This document shows positions 1 to 8,458 of a stretch of 8,907 nucleotides of DNA, in pieces. Source of the stretch: Pseudomonadales bacterium (lineage in GTDB: Bacteria > Pseudomonadota > Gammaproteobacteria > Pseudomonadales > Azotimanducaceae). The notes beneath the pieces were generated by a model, which made no database searches, was not told the origin of the DNA, and saw nothing but the letters and a program-made list of their open reading frames with translations. Positions within the stretch are counted from its first letter, which is position 1. Each line of letters begins with the position of its first letter. The DNA lies in contig SKXG01000002.1 of NCBI GenBank assembly GCA_007128525.1, forward strand, positions 1-8,907, in the 5' to 3' direction. The position numbers and the translations under genes were made by a program.

Positions 1-1342
1 AGGCCAGGTGTTCATCGCCGAGTATGCCGGCGCTTTGCAGCAACCGGAGCATATTGAGCACGTAGTTGTAACGCGAGTCGGCATAGTCGAACTGAGCCTG
101 ATACAGACGTTGCTGGGCCTGCAGCACCTCCACGATGTTCCGGGTACCCACTTCATAGCCGGTCTCGGTCGCTTCCAACGCTGACTCGCTGGAGCGGATT
201 GATCGCTCCCGCGCGCGGACACGCTGCACATCGGTCATCACGTTGCGGTACAGATTCCGGGTGTCGCGGGTTACGGCATATTCGCGTTCACGCAGCTGCT
301 CTTTGGCTTCGATCTCGCGATAGCTGGCTTCACGAACCCGCGATGTGGTCGCCCCACCCTGGAAAATCGGGATCTGAAGCTGGACACCGGCCTGTGCCGT
401 CTCATTACGGCCGCCGAAAAAGTCCGTACCGTCGGTCGATGAGTAATTGTAGCCGGCGGTCAGGTTCAACACGGGCAGGTGGCCGGCCTGACGAGCCCGC
501 ACGTCTCGCTGCGCCGCCTTGAGCTGCTCGCGTGCGCTCTGTACCAGGGGATTATTCTCCAAGGCCAGCTCGACCCAGTCGTCTTCTGAGTCCGGATCTG
601 GTGGCTCGATCGGGAGATCCGGGGACAGCTTGCCCAGTTCAAGGTAGCTGGTGCCAGTCAGCGTCCGCAGCGTCTCGAAAAAGGTGCCATGGTCACCTTC
701 CGCCTGAATGAGCCGGACCAGGGTGTTGTCGTATACGGCTGTCGATTCCAGCACGTCGGTGATCGCCACCAAACCTACGTCAAAGCGTTGCTCAACCTGT
801 TCAAGCTGTCGGTTGACGGCAGCTTCCTCTGCTCTGGTCGACTCCAGCAGGTCTTCGGCGCGCAGAATGTTCAGATAGGCCTGGGCGACGTCGACGATCA
901 AGGCCTGGCGCTGTGCCTGGTACTCAAGCTCGGCCTGATCAACGCGATGGCGGGCGCCCTGGAAGGTAAACCAGCGCTCGGCATTGAAAATAGGCTGGGT
1001 CAGCTGGATTTGTGCGCCACGTGAGGTGAAGGTCTCGGTGCCGACACCGGCATCACGGCGATTGGTCTGATAAGAGCCGCCGGCCGATACATTCGGCAGC
1101 AGGCTGGCGCGGGCCTGCGGCATGGCTTCACGGCGAGCACTGAGCGCCGCTGCAGAGCCGCTGATGCCCGGGTCATTTTCCTTTGCCGCCTCATAAACCT
1201 CGAGCAGGTTCGCCCCTTGTGCGACTTGTGGGACGGTTGCGATCCAGCAGGCGCCAAGCAGCACCAATACGAAACCCAGCGGTCGGAGGTGCATGGCGTT
1301 TGCTCTGCGCATAAGGGCGCGCGTCGTCGTACATTGCGTCAT
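1..1342 (-). CDS. tolC: TolC family outer membrane efflux channel protein (3' end outside window)
   Basis: TolC forms the trimeric outer-membrane and periplasmic duct used by RND and ABC efflux pumps and by type I secretion. I translated the minus strand by hand: 447 codons, open to the window edge. A hydrophobic signal segment (GFVLVLLGACWIATV) is followed by the mature start (GANLLEVYEAAKENDPG). The two TolC structural repeats are visible. The first holds QLTQPIFNAERW and QRFDVGLVAITDVLES; the second holds QIPIFQGG and YEVGTRNIVEVLQAQQRLYQ. The frame reaches LRLLQSAGILGDEHLA, near the usual end of the core, so only a short C-terminal piece is missing. The start at 1342 has a GAGG six bases upstream. 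In-frame ATGs at 1312 and 1294 lack a good ribosome site, but 1294 gives a more typical signal peptide. Divergent tolC next to yqiB-cpdA-parE matches E. coli and Pseudomonas order. Identity is secure; the start is uncertain. Confidence 0.95.
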   Translation of the reverse strand, partial: MTQCTTTRALMRRANAMHLRPLGFVLVLLGACWIATVPQVAQGANLLEVYEAAKENDPGISGSAAALSARREAMPQARASLLPNVSAGGSYQTNRRDAGVGTETFTSRGAQIQLTQPIFNAERWFTFQGARHRVDQAELEYQAQRQALIVDVAQAYLNILRAEDLLESTRAEEAAVNRQLEQVEQRFDVGLVAITDVLESTAVYDNTLVRLIQAEGDHGTFFETLRTLTGTSYLELGKLSPDLPIEPPDPDSEDDWVELALENNPLVQSAREQLKAAQRDVRARQAGHLPVLNLTAGYNYSSTDGTDFFGGRNETAQAGVQLQIPIFQGGATTSRVREASYREIEAKEQLREREYAVTRDTRNLYRNVMTDVQRVRARERSIRSSESALEATETGYEVGTRNIVEVLQAQQRLYQAQFDYADSRYNYVLNMLRLLQSAGILGDEHLA

Positions 1343-1348
1343 CGGATG

Positions 1349-1352
1349 CCTC
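1349..1352 (-). promoter_or_regulatory. Ribosome-binding site favouring the longest tolC start
   Basis: On the minus strand GAGG lies six bases before the ATG at 1342. The downstream in-frame ATG at 1312 has no purine-rich stretch in front, and the one at 1294 has only a weak AGAG. This site is the reason for choosing 1342, even though that start gives the signal peptide an unusually long polar leader of about 23 residues. Confidence 0.4.
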
Positions 1353-1432
1353 GAAACAGCCTGGAAACCCTGCCTGATACAGCGGCGCAGCACAGTGGAT
1401 GTGACGCTACAGGCCGCGTAAACAAAGGCCGG

Positions 1433-1459
1433 AGTGTAGCAGAACATACGAGTTGTAAA
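1433..1459 (-). promoter_or_regulatory. Candidate sigma70 promoter for tolC
   Basis: Read on the minus strand, TTTACA (1459-1454, five of six bases of the -35 consensus) is followed after 15 bp by TACACT (1438-1433, four of six of the -10). The spacing is shorter than the preferred 17 bp. The site lies about 90 bp upstream of the tolC start, in the divergent intergenic region 1343-1546. A nearby GATAAT on the same strand could be an alternative -10 but has no convincing -35. Judged by eye only. Confidence 0.3.
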
Positions 1460-1485
1460 GCATTATCCGTCGGTCCGGAAGTCTC

Positions 1486-1515
1486 GACCCTGTCCTCGAC
1501 TTTGCGAGCAGGGTC
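1486..1515. other. Bulged hairpin / dyad in the tolC-yqiB intergenic region
   Basis: GACCCTG (1486-1492) pairs perfectly with CAGGGTC (1509-1515). Inside it CTCG (1495-1498) pairs with CGAG (1505-1508), leaving a two-base bulge (1493-1494) and a six-base loop. On the plus strand only three T residues follow, so it is a poor intrinsic terminator. It overlaps the -35 and spacer of the candidate yqiB promoter, which would suit an operator-like dyad. If transcription starts further upstream, it would instead be a leader hairpin. Confidence 0.55.
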
Positions 1516-1523
1516 TTTAGAAT
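1496..1523 (+). promoter_or_regulatory. Candidate sigma70 promoter for the yqiB-cpdA genes
   Basis: TCGACT (1496-1501) matches four of six -35 bases. After 16 bp comes TAGAAT (1518-1523), five of six -10 bases. A transcript would begin near 1530, giving a very short leader before the ATG at 1547 or a normal leader before the in-frame ATG at 1589. The -35 and spacer fall inside the hairpin at 1486-1515. Confidence 0.35.
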
Positions 1524-1546
1524 GCAGAGCCGGCCTGAAATAGCCT

Positions 1547-2065
1547 ATGATCAACCCGTTAGCAATGCAGGAGCCCATTGTCATCAGCATGTCTCGTCCA
1601 GGAAACCGAAGCCGTGGTTATCAGGTTGATCTGATCAGCCATATGGCGGAGTGTGACGCCAACTACCATCGCATGCTGCAGCTGATGCCTGGCCTCGCTG
1701 ATCAGGATGTGCATGGCTTCGAATTGATTCTGTCCGACCGTGCCGCGGCCGTGAAGTTGCGTGTTGTCGAGCGCTGCCCGTACACGACGCTGGTTGAACT
1801 GGAACAGCAGCAGATGGATGCCGGGCTTCAGTTCGCGTTGCCGGCCCCGCGCATGCAGGTGCGCCTGTATCATGACGCGCGCAATGCCGAGGTTGTCGAG
1901 TATCAGGGGGTGCGAAGGTTGCGGCCCAAGTACACCTACCCGAATCCGGGCATGCGCCAGCGCGATGAGAAGATTCAAGTCAACCGCTTCCTGGGCGAGT
2001 ATCTGGCTGCCTGCCTCGCTCATGGTTCCGCCAGTCAGCTGTCACTGGCCGCTGTCGGGGGCTGA
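1547..2065 (+). CDS. yqiB: DUF1249 family protein, YqiB-like
   Basis: This is a small soluble protein of the DUF1249 family (E. coli YqiB, about 140 residues), whose biochemical role is not established. It is 172 residues from this start. Conserved stretches recognisable against YqiB are YTTLVELEQ (79-87), VRLYHDARNAEVVEYQ (105-120) and YPNPGMRQRDEKIQVNRFL (131-149), followed by a conserved end at CLAHG. The E. coli protein starts only a few residues before the segment corresponding to YQVDLISHM (25 onward), so the in-frame ATG at 1589 (158 residues) is a serious alternative. An AGGAG lies 15 bases before 1589, somewhat far, and no good ribosome site precedes 1547. In E. coli and Pseudomonas this gene sits between nudF and cpdA. 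Here nudF is missing and tolC is the direct divergent neighbour. Family assignment is firm; function unknown. Confidence 0.9.
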   Translation: MINPLAMQEPIVISMSRPGNRSRGYQVDLISHMAECDANYHRMLQLMPGLADQDVHGFELILSDRAAAVKLRVVERCPYTTLVELEQQQMDAGLQFALPAPRMQVRLYHDARNAEVVEYQGVRRLRPKYTYPNPGMRQRDEKIQVNRFLGEYLAACLAHGSASQLSLAAVGG

Positions 2066-2072
2066 CAGCGGC
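2048..2072 (+). other. Perfect 9-bp stem-loop spanning the yqiB stop codon
   Basis: GCCGCTGTC (2048-2056) is perfectly complementary to GACAGCGGC (2064-2072), with a seven-base loop (GGGGGCT). The yqiB stop TGA (2063-2065) lies at the loop-stem junction. No T-run follows, so a classical intrinsic terminator is unlikely. It could stabilise the 3' end of a processed yqiB message or tune read-through into cpdA. Confidence 0.55.
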
Positions 2073-2097
2073 GCTTCGTCGGTCTATGCGGTTTGGC

Positions 2098-2145
2098 TTC
2101 AGTCGGATTTGTGTTCAGTCGGATATGCGTTCTGTCGGAGTAGTG
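2098..2145 (+). repeat. Three imperfect 16-bp tandem repeats just before cpdA
   Basis: Three adjacent 16-bp units are seen: TTCAGTCGGATTTGTG (2098-2113), TTCAGTCGGATATGCG (2114-2129) and TTCTGTCGGAGTAGTG (2130-2145). A more diverged, gapped relative, TTCGTCGGTCTATGCG, lies at 2075-2090. The third unit contains the GGAG ribosome-binding site of cpdA. The array fills most of the 82-bp yqiB-cpdA gap. Confidence 0.7.
2137..2140 (+). promoter_or_regulatory. Ribosome-binding site that fixes the cpdA start
   Basis: GGAG is placed seven bases before the ATG at 2148, the best-spaced Shine-Dalgarno sequence in the window. The frame stays open upstream to 1761, but this site, together with the metallophosphatase motif starting at residue 8, marks 2148 as the real start. 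The upstream extension would only re-read yqiB in another frame. Confidence 0.8.
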
Positions 2146-2147
2146 CT

Positions 2148-2891
2148 ATGCGCATCGTGCAGCTCACCGACCTGCACCTGACCGCAGAACCCGGTCAAGG
2201 GTTTCATGGCCTGAACTGCCTGCAACAGTTTGAAGCGGCATTGACCAACAGTCTAACGCTGGCGCCCGATCTTGTGCTGCTGACCGGTGACCAGGCGCAG
2301 GAGCCTTCGCCGACACTGTATGCGGCACTGATGGACTGCCTTGAGGCGCACTGGTCCGGTCCCTGGCTATGGACGCCGGGCAACCACGACTGCGGCGCCG
2401 ACATGATGGCAGCGCTCAGGCGTCGGCACCGCGACGTCCCCGAGCACAGTTGCTATCGAAGCGGCCGGATTGCCGTGCACACGCTTGATACCCACATTGA
2501 TGATCAGCCCGAAGGCCGTGTGGCGGCAGAAGAACGTCAGCGCATTCTTGAAGTACTCCGAGCAGAGCAGGCTGACATCGTCCTGATTGCCGGTCATCAC
2601 CCGTTGTTTACGGTAGGTACGGCCTGGCTTGACAAGCACGTGCCGGAACAGGGTGCTGAACTCGCTGCGGCACTGGCAGCTTTCCCATCGGTCCGGGCCT
2701 ATTTGTGCGGGCATGTTCATCAGGCATCAGATCTGCAGCGCCATGGGCTCAGGCAATTGAGTGCACCGGCAACAAGCGTTCAGTTCGAGGCCGGCTCGCC
2801 GCAGTTCAGTCTCGGTGCGGCGCGCCCGGCCTACCGTTGGCTTGACGTTCGAGACGACGGCTCGGTGCAGACAGCCTGCGTTCAGTTGTAA
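2148..2891 (+). CDS. cpdA: 3',5'-cyclic-AMP phosphodiesterase CpdA
   Basis: CpdA is a cytoplasmic class III phosphodiesterase that hydrolyses cAMP to 5'-AMP and so lowers CRP/Vfr signalling. The 247-residue product carries the complete calcineurin-type metallophosphatase signature. In order it shows D8-x-H10 (TDLH), G47-D48 (LLTGDQ), GNHD at 78-81, GHHP at 149-152 and GHVH at 188-191. These bind the two metals in the active site. Beyond them the CpdA-specific pattern continues (WLDKH at 160-164, then a segment like the E. coli C-terminus, SAPATSVQF). E. coli CpdA is about 275 residues; the difference is largely a short N-terminal extension that is absent here. Start at 2148 is fixed by GGAG. 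It lies 82 bp after yqiB and 83 bp before parE, with short tandem repeats on both sides. Confidence 0.96.
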   Translation: MRIVQLTDLHLTAEPGQGFHGLNCLQQFEAALTNSLTLAPDLVLLTGDQAQEPSPTLYAALMDCLEAHWSGPWLWTPGNHDCGADMMAALRRRHRDVPEHSCYRSGRIAVHTLDTHIDDQPEGRVAAEERQRILEVLRAEQADIVLIAGHHPLFTVGTAWLDKHVPEQGAELAAALAAFPSVRAYLCGHVHQASDLQRHGLRQLSAPATSVQFEAGSPQFSLGAARPAYRWLDVRDDGSVQTACVQL

Positions 2892-2915
2892 CTGCGCTGA
2901 GTTGTAAATGTCGCT
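2883..2915 (+). repeat. Imperfect tandem duplication at the cpdA stop codon
   Basis: CAGTTGTAACTGCGCT (2883-2898) is followed directly by GAGTTGTAAATGTCGCT (2899-2915), sharing AGTTGTAA at the same place in each copy. The first copy contains the cpdA stop codon TAA (2889-2891). The second ends at the TAGAAT box in front of parE. A similar GAGTTGTAAA occurs once more at about 1450-1459 upstream of tolC. Confidence 0.5.
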
Positions 2916-2920
2916 AGAAT
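2915..2920 (+). promoter_or_regulatory. Candidate -10 box for a parE promoter
   Basis: TAGAAT matches five of six -10 bases, but no good -35 lies 15-19 bp upstream. The sequence TAGAATGC is the same as at the candidate yqiB -10 (1518-1525), which is the main reason to mention it. parE could equally be expressed by read-through from cpdA. Confidence 0.25.
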
Positions 2921-2932
2921 GCTCTGAAGTGG

Positions 2933-2946
2933 ATGGCGGCCGCCAT
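2933..2946. other. 14-bp perfect palindrome in the parE leader
   Basis: ATGGCGGCCGCCAT is its own reverse complement, with no spacer between the halves. It lies between the candidate -10 box and the parE start, 28 bp before the ATG. The lack of a loop makes it more suited to binding a symmetric protein dimer than to forming an RNA hairpin. No regulator is recognisable. Confidence 0.5.
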
Positions 2947-2968
2947 TCGATTTCCCAGTCAGGTATAG

Positions 2969-4873
<1,905 letters not shown>

Positions 4874-4908
4874 CCGACTCTTCGAACGCAATCCAATCGA
4901 GTCAATTG

Positions 4909-7170
4909 ATGACGGACAGCAAGAACTCAGATTTCGAAACCGTGCCGCTGCGCACGTACACCGAGAAGGCTTACCTGCATTACTCGATGTACGTGATCAA
5001 TGACCGGGCCCTGCCGCACATCGGCGACGGCTTGAAGCCGGTACAGCGGCGCATCATTTATGCGATGTCCGAGCTGGGCTTAAATGCCCAGGCGAAGTAC
5101 GCCAAGTCGGCAAGGACCATAGGTGATGTGCTGGGCAAGTTTCATCCGCATGGTGACAGCGCCTGTTACGAAGCCATGGTGTTGATGGCGCAGCCTTTCT
5201 CATATCGCTATCCGCTGGTGGACGGGCAGGGCAACTGGGGAGCGCCGGACGATCCCAAATCCTTTGCGGCCATGCGTTATACCGAGGCCAAGCTGGCGCG
5301 CTTTTCCGAGTTGCTGCTCGCGGAGCTGGGCCAGGGCACGGTGGACTGGGTGCCCAACTTTGACGGCACGCTGGAAGAGCCCAAGGTGCTGCCAGCCCGG
5401 GTGCCGCTGGTGCTGCTCAATGGCGCCAGCGGTATTGCCGTTGGTATGGCCACCGATATTCCGCCGCACAATCTCAATGAGATTATCGACGCCTGTATTC
5501 ACCTGCTCGATCATCCGAAGGCGTCCGTTGCGGACCTAATGGCGTTCATCAAGGGTCCGGACTATCCCACAGATGCACTGATCATCACGCCGCCGGATGA
5601 TTTGCAGCGCTTGTATGAAGAGGGGCGCGGCAGCATCAAGACGCGTGCCGCCTGGCAGGTTGAGAATGGCGAAGTGGTGATCACAGCACTGCCGTATCAG
5701 GCATCACCGGCCAAGATCCTGGAGCAGATCGCCGGCCAGATGCAGGCCAAGAAGTTGCCGATGGTTGTCGACTTGCGTGATGAGTCCGATCATGAGAGCC
5801 CTACGCGTCTGGTGCTGGTGCTGCGGTCAAACCGGGTTGATGTCGAGCGGCTGATGGCGCATCTGTTCGCCAGCACAGACCTTGAGCGCAGCTATCGCGT
5901 CAACATGAACATGATCGGGCTCGATCAGCGCCCGCTGGTCAAGCCACTTGATGTGTTGCTGAAAGAGTGGCTGAGCTTCCGGCAGGAAACCGTCACCCGG
6001 CGCTTGCGCTATCGGGCGGATCGCATCACGCAGCGCCTGCACATTCTGGAGGCGCTGCTGATCGCCTATCTGAATGTTGATGAGGTTATTCGGATCGTCC
6101 GCGAGGAAGACCAGCCCAAAGCCGAACTGATGCGCCGCTATGAGCTCAGCGATGTTCAGGCCACGGCGATTCTGGATCTTCGCCTACGTCAGCTGGCGCG
6201 GCTGGAAGAGATTCGCATCAAAGGCGAACGCGATGAGCTTAGTGCTGAGCTGGCGGACATCGAGCGTACCCTTGGCTCAGCGGCCCGGCTGCGGACGCTG
6301 ATCAAAAAAGAGCTGCGTGCTGATGCCGAAACCTATGGTGATGCACGGCGCTCACCGGTGGTTGGCGCCAGAACGACTCTGATCGAATCGGCGGCATTTA
6401 GTGAAGACGAGCTGGTATCCAACGACCCGGTCACCATCGTGCTGTCAGAGAAAGGCTGGGTACGTGCGGCCAAGGGGCATGACGTCAACGCCAGCGAGCT
6501 GAGCTATCGCACCGGCGATCAGCTGCTTGCGGCTGCCGCAGGGCGCAACAATGACCTGCTGGTTTTCTTCGATACCAGCGGACGCAGCTACTCGGTAACG
6601 CCGCATAGCCTGCCGTCGGCGCGCGGCCAGGGTGAACCGCTGACTGGGCGTCTGAATCCGCCTGCCGGTGCGCGGTTTGTCGGTCTCGCTACGGGCCAGG
6701 CCGAGACCCGGCTGCTGCTGGCCAGCAGTGCCGGATACGGCTTTGTTGTCCGGCTGGCAGAGCTGGTTGCCAAAAACCGGGCCGGCAAGGCCGTGCTCAG
6801 TGTGCCCAAGGATGCTGAGGCGCTCGCCCCAGCACCGGTCCCGGCCGAGCCGACGGAAGATCTGATGGTCGCTGCGCTGTCCAGCGCCGGCTATCTGCTG
6901 TTGTTCCCACTGTCGCAACTGCCGGAAATGTCTAAAGGGAAGGGCAACAAGGTCTTGAACATTCCATCGGCTGCGCGCAAGTCAGGAGAGGCGCTGCTCA
7001 GCGCCCAGGTCGTTGGGCCGGCGCAGCAGCTGGTGGTGCAGGCCGGGCAGCGCCACCTGAAACTGAAGTTCAAGGATCTGGAACACTACATTGGTGAGCG
7101 TGCGCGGCGCGGCAGGCGACTGCCGCGGGGCTTTCAGAAGGTGGACGCCCTGGCTGTCGAGGCGCTCTGA
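4909..7170 (+). CDS. parC: DNA topoisomerase IV subunit A
   Basis: ParC is the DNA-cleaving and religating subunit of topoisomerase IV. The 753-residue product matches E. coli ParC (752) throughout. The winged-helix region has [15 protein letters not shown], with S84 and E88 at the positions of E. coli S80 and E84, i.e. the quinolone-susceptible state at those two sites. The catalytic tyrosine is Y124 in [20 protein letters not shown] and [12 protein letters not shown] belong to the C-terminal pinwheel domain. A TTG at 4906 directly precedes the ATG at 4909; ATG is preferred, with GAG seven bases before it. The gap to parE is 35 bp with no promoter or terminator seen, so the two are probably co-transcribed and made in balance. 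The last 37 bp overlap the convergent gene on the other strand. Confidence 0.98.
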   Translation: MTDSKNSDFETVPLRTYTEKAYLHYSMYVINDRALPHIGDGLKPVQRRIIYAMSELGLNAQAKYAKSARTIGDVLGKFHPHGDSACYEAMVLMAQPFSYRYPLVDGQGNWGAPDDPKSFAAMRYTEAKLARFSELLLAELGQGTVDWVPNFDGTLEEPKVLPARVPLVLLNGASGIAVGMATDIPPHNLNEIIDACIHLLDHPKASVADLMAFIKGPDYPTDALIITPPDDLQRLYEEGRGSIKTRAAWQVENGEVVITALPYQASPAKILEQIAGQMQAKKLPMVVDLRDESDHESPTRLVLVLRSNRVDVERLMAHLFASTDLERSYRVNMNMIGLDQRPLVKPLDVLLKEWLSFRQETVTRRLRYRADRITQRLHILEALLIAYLNVDEVIRIVREEDQPKAELMRRYELSDVQATAILDLRLRQLARLEEIRIKGERDELSAELADIERTLGSAARLRTLIKKELRADAETYGDARRSPVVGARTTLIESAAFSEDELVSNDPVTIVLSEKGWVRAAKGHDVNASELSYRTGDQLLAAAAGRNNDLLVFFDTSGRSYSVTPHSLPSARGQGEPLTGRLNPPAGARFVGLATGQAETRLLLASSAGYGFVVRLAELVAKNRAGKAVLSVPKDAEALAPAPVPAEPTEDLMVAALSSAGYLLLFPLSQLPEMSKGKGNKVLNIPSAARKSGEALLSAQVVGPAQQLVVQAGQRHLKLKFKDLEHYIGERARRGRRLPRGFQKVDALAVEAL

Positions 7171-8402
7171 GCCAATAACAGTTCCACCTCGTTGTCGAGC
7201 AGCACCCGGTAAGCGTCGGTAAGGTCCGTCACCAGCGTGCAGATACCCGGGATGGCCGTGTTCAGCGTGGCCAGCACTGGCGCGCGCTGGTGGCGCCACA
7301 GGCAGCGATCCGGTCGCTCCAGGGTCGCAAAGGCATCGGCGCTCATGGCAATGGCGCCGTTGCCGGCCACTGCGCTGAGCAGAATGCCATCGGCGCTCAG
7401 CTCTGTATCGGCAAGCTCGGCAGCACTGTCGAGCCAGGGTATCTCTGGCGTCAGGTCTCCGCCGTCGTCCTCGCCCGCGCTGACCAGGTGCAGCCCGAAG
7501 CGAAAAATCAGCGGCGTCTCAAGCCTGGCGAAGTCCCCGTCATTGAGCTCTTCCAGCAGGTCGGCGCAAAGCAGTGCCGCGCACAGCGCCCGAAAACAGA
7601 AGTCGGTTTCGTCACGCTGGCTCAGCAGCAGGACAAAACCCGTACCCGGCAGCTCCGTGCACTCAGCCCGATACAGCCGGGCCACCTGCTCCACCCGCTT
7701 CAGACATCGCCCCACCACCTGACCACGGATCGCGGATGGCAGCGCCATCTGGTTGAACAGGTTGATGACCACGAAGTACTGTGCGCCGCCATCAGCTTCG
7801 GGCTCACCGTCTTCGGTTGTCGGGCCGGTTGGCAGATCGTCAGTCCGTGGTCGGGCGCGTATCTCCAGATGACGGCCCAGGCCATAGCCCAGCGCCCCAC
7901 TGAGCAGCAGCATGACCAGCGCTGGCAGCCACAGTGCTGCCAATGCATGCCCGCTGCTGAAGGCTTGCGGGTCCAGCATGACGCGGACGTACCCGGCCTG
8001 CGTCTCTTCAAATCCGATGGGATAGTCGTAGACTGGCGCATCGCGCCCGGAGCGCTCGCCGGAAACAGCGACCGTCCGGTCGTCTATGGTGTGTAGGCTG
8101 ACCATGCTGATTTCGGGAAACTCGCTCATGCGCTGGGCCAGCACACCAAGCCGGACACGGTCGCCGGCGATCAGCGGCTCAGCGCTCAGCGTGGCCAGTT
8201 GGGCGCTGATGGCTTCGCCGAAGCGGTCGATACGGCCCTGGTCCACCACGTTGAGGCTGCGTTGCCAGTGTACGGCGATCAACGCCGAGGTCATCAGCGA
8301 CGCAATCCCGGCCAGGATCATAATAAGATAGGCGCCGGGTAGCCTGGCCGCGGTGAAAGCGACGCGCTGGCGTAGCTTGTCGAGCAAAGCTTTGAAATCC
8401 AT
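7134..8402 (-). CDS. AhpA/YtjB (Smp)-like two-TM membrane protein with degenerate cyclase-like domain
   Basis: This is a 422-residue inner-membrane protein. TM1 is at about 24-44, a probable periplasmic domain at 45-152, TM2 at 153-176 and a cytoplasmic part from 177. The N-terminal half resembles E. coli YtjB/Smp (about 214 residues): the GYVRVMLD segment before TM2 corresponds to GYLRLTLD. As in E. coli it is divergent from serB. The extra cytoplasmic part (about 205-415) resembles a class III nucleotide cyclase fold: a beta-strand FVVINLFNQ (210-218), [10 protein letters not shown] (251-260), [10 protein letters not shown] (300-309) and LDSAAEL...[10 protein letters not shown] (324-346). 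The metal-binding Asp positions are apparently N214 and T254, and the catalytic Asn/Arg pair D325 and E329, so cyclase activity is not expected. The cyclase comparison is my inference. Function unknown. A weak ribosome site precedes ATG 8402; the stop lies inside parC. Confidence 0.85.
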   Translation of the reverse strand: MDFKALLDKLRQRVAFTAARLPGAYLIMILAGIASLMTSALIAVHWQRSLNVVDQGRIDRFGEAISAQLATLSAEPLIAGDRVRLGVLAQRMSEFPEISMVSLHTIDDRTVAVSGERSGRDAPVYDYPIGFEETQAGYVRVMLDPQAFSSGHALAALWLPALVMLLLSGALGYGLGRHLEIRARPRTDDLPTGPTTEDGEPEADGGAQYFVVINLFNQMALPSAIRGQVVGRCLKRVEQVARLYRAECTELPGTGFVLLLSQRDETDFCFRALCAALLCADLLEELNDGDFARLETPLIFRFGLHLVSAGEDDGGDLTPEIPWLDSAAELADTELSADGILLSAVAGNGAIAMSADAFATLERPDRCLWRHQRAPVLATLNTAIPGICTLVTDLTDAYRVLLDNEVELLLAQSASTARASTF

Positions 8403-8414
8403 CAGGTCCGGGTT

Positions 8415-8441
8415 CAGTACAAGCGGGCCCGCCTACAGTAC
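8415..8441. other. Direct repeats flanking a 10-bp palindrome between smp and serB
   Basis: CAGTAC occurs at 8415-8420 and again at 8436-8441, 21 bp apart start to start, i.e. about two helical turns. Between them lies the perfect palindrome GCGGGCCCGC (8423-8432). All of this sits in the 56-bp divergent gap (8403-8458), so it could serve either gene. I see no convincing sigma70 promoter in the gap. Confidence 0.35.
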
Positions 8442-8458
8442 AGGGAAACGCAGCGACA

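Noticed and set aside
689..1024. Plus-strand frame of 111 codons within the tolC region
   Set aside because: The minus strand here translates to clear TolC structural repeats, so this is a shadow.
1391..1410. CRP-binding site (TGTGA-like) upstream of tolC
   Set aside because: One half resembles TGTGA but the opposing TCACA half is missing at the right spacing.
1559..2023. Minus-strand 154-codon frame opposite yqiB
   Set aside because: It is antisense to a recognised DUF1249 gene and has no family resemblance.
2057..2072. Intrinsic terminator after yqiB
   Set aside because: The stem is strong but no T-run follows, so it was listed only as a stem-loop.
1761..2147. N-terminal extension of the cpdA frame back to 1761
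   Set aside because: It re-reads yqiB out of frame, gives an Arg/Trp/Cys-rich low-quality sequence, and a strong GGAG marks the start at 2148.
7290..8096. A 268-codon plus-strand frame inside the Smp-like gene
   Set aside because: It is rich in Gln and Arg without any family signature, and the opposite strand encodes a coherent two-TM protein with a conserved neighbour.
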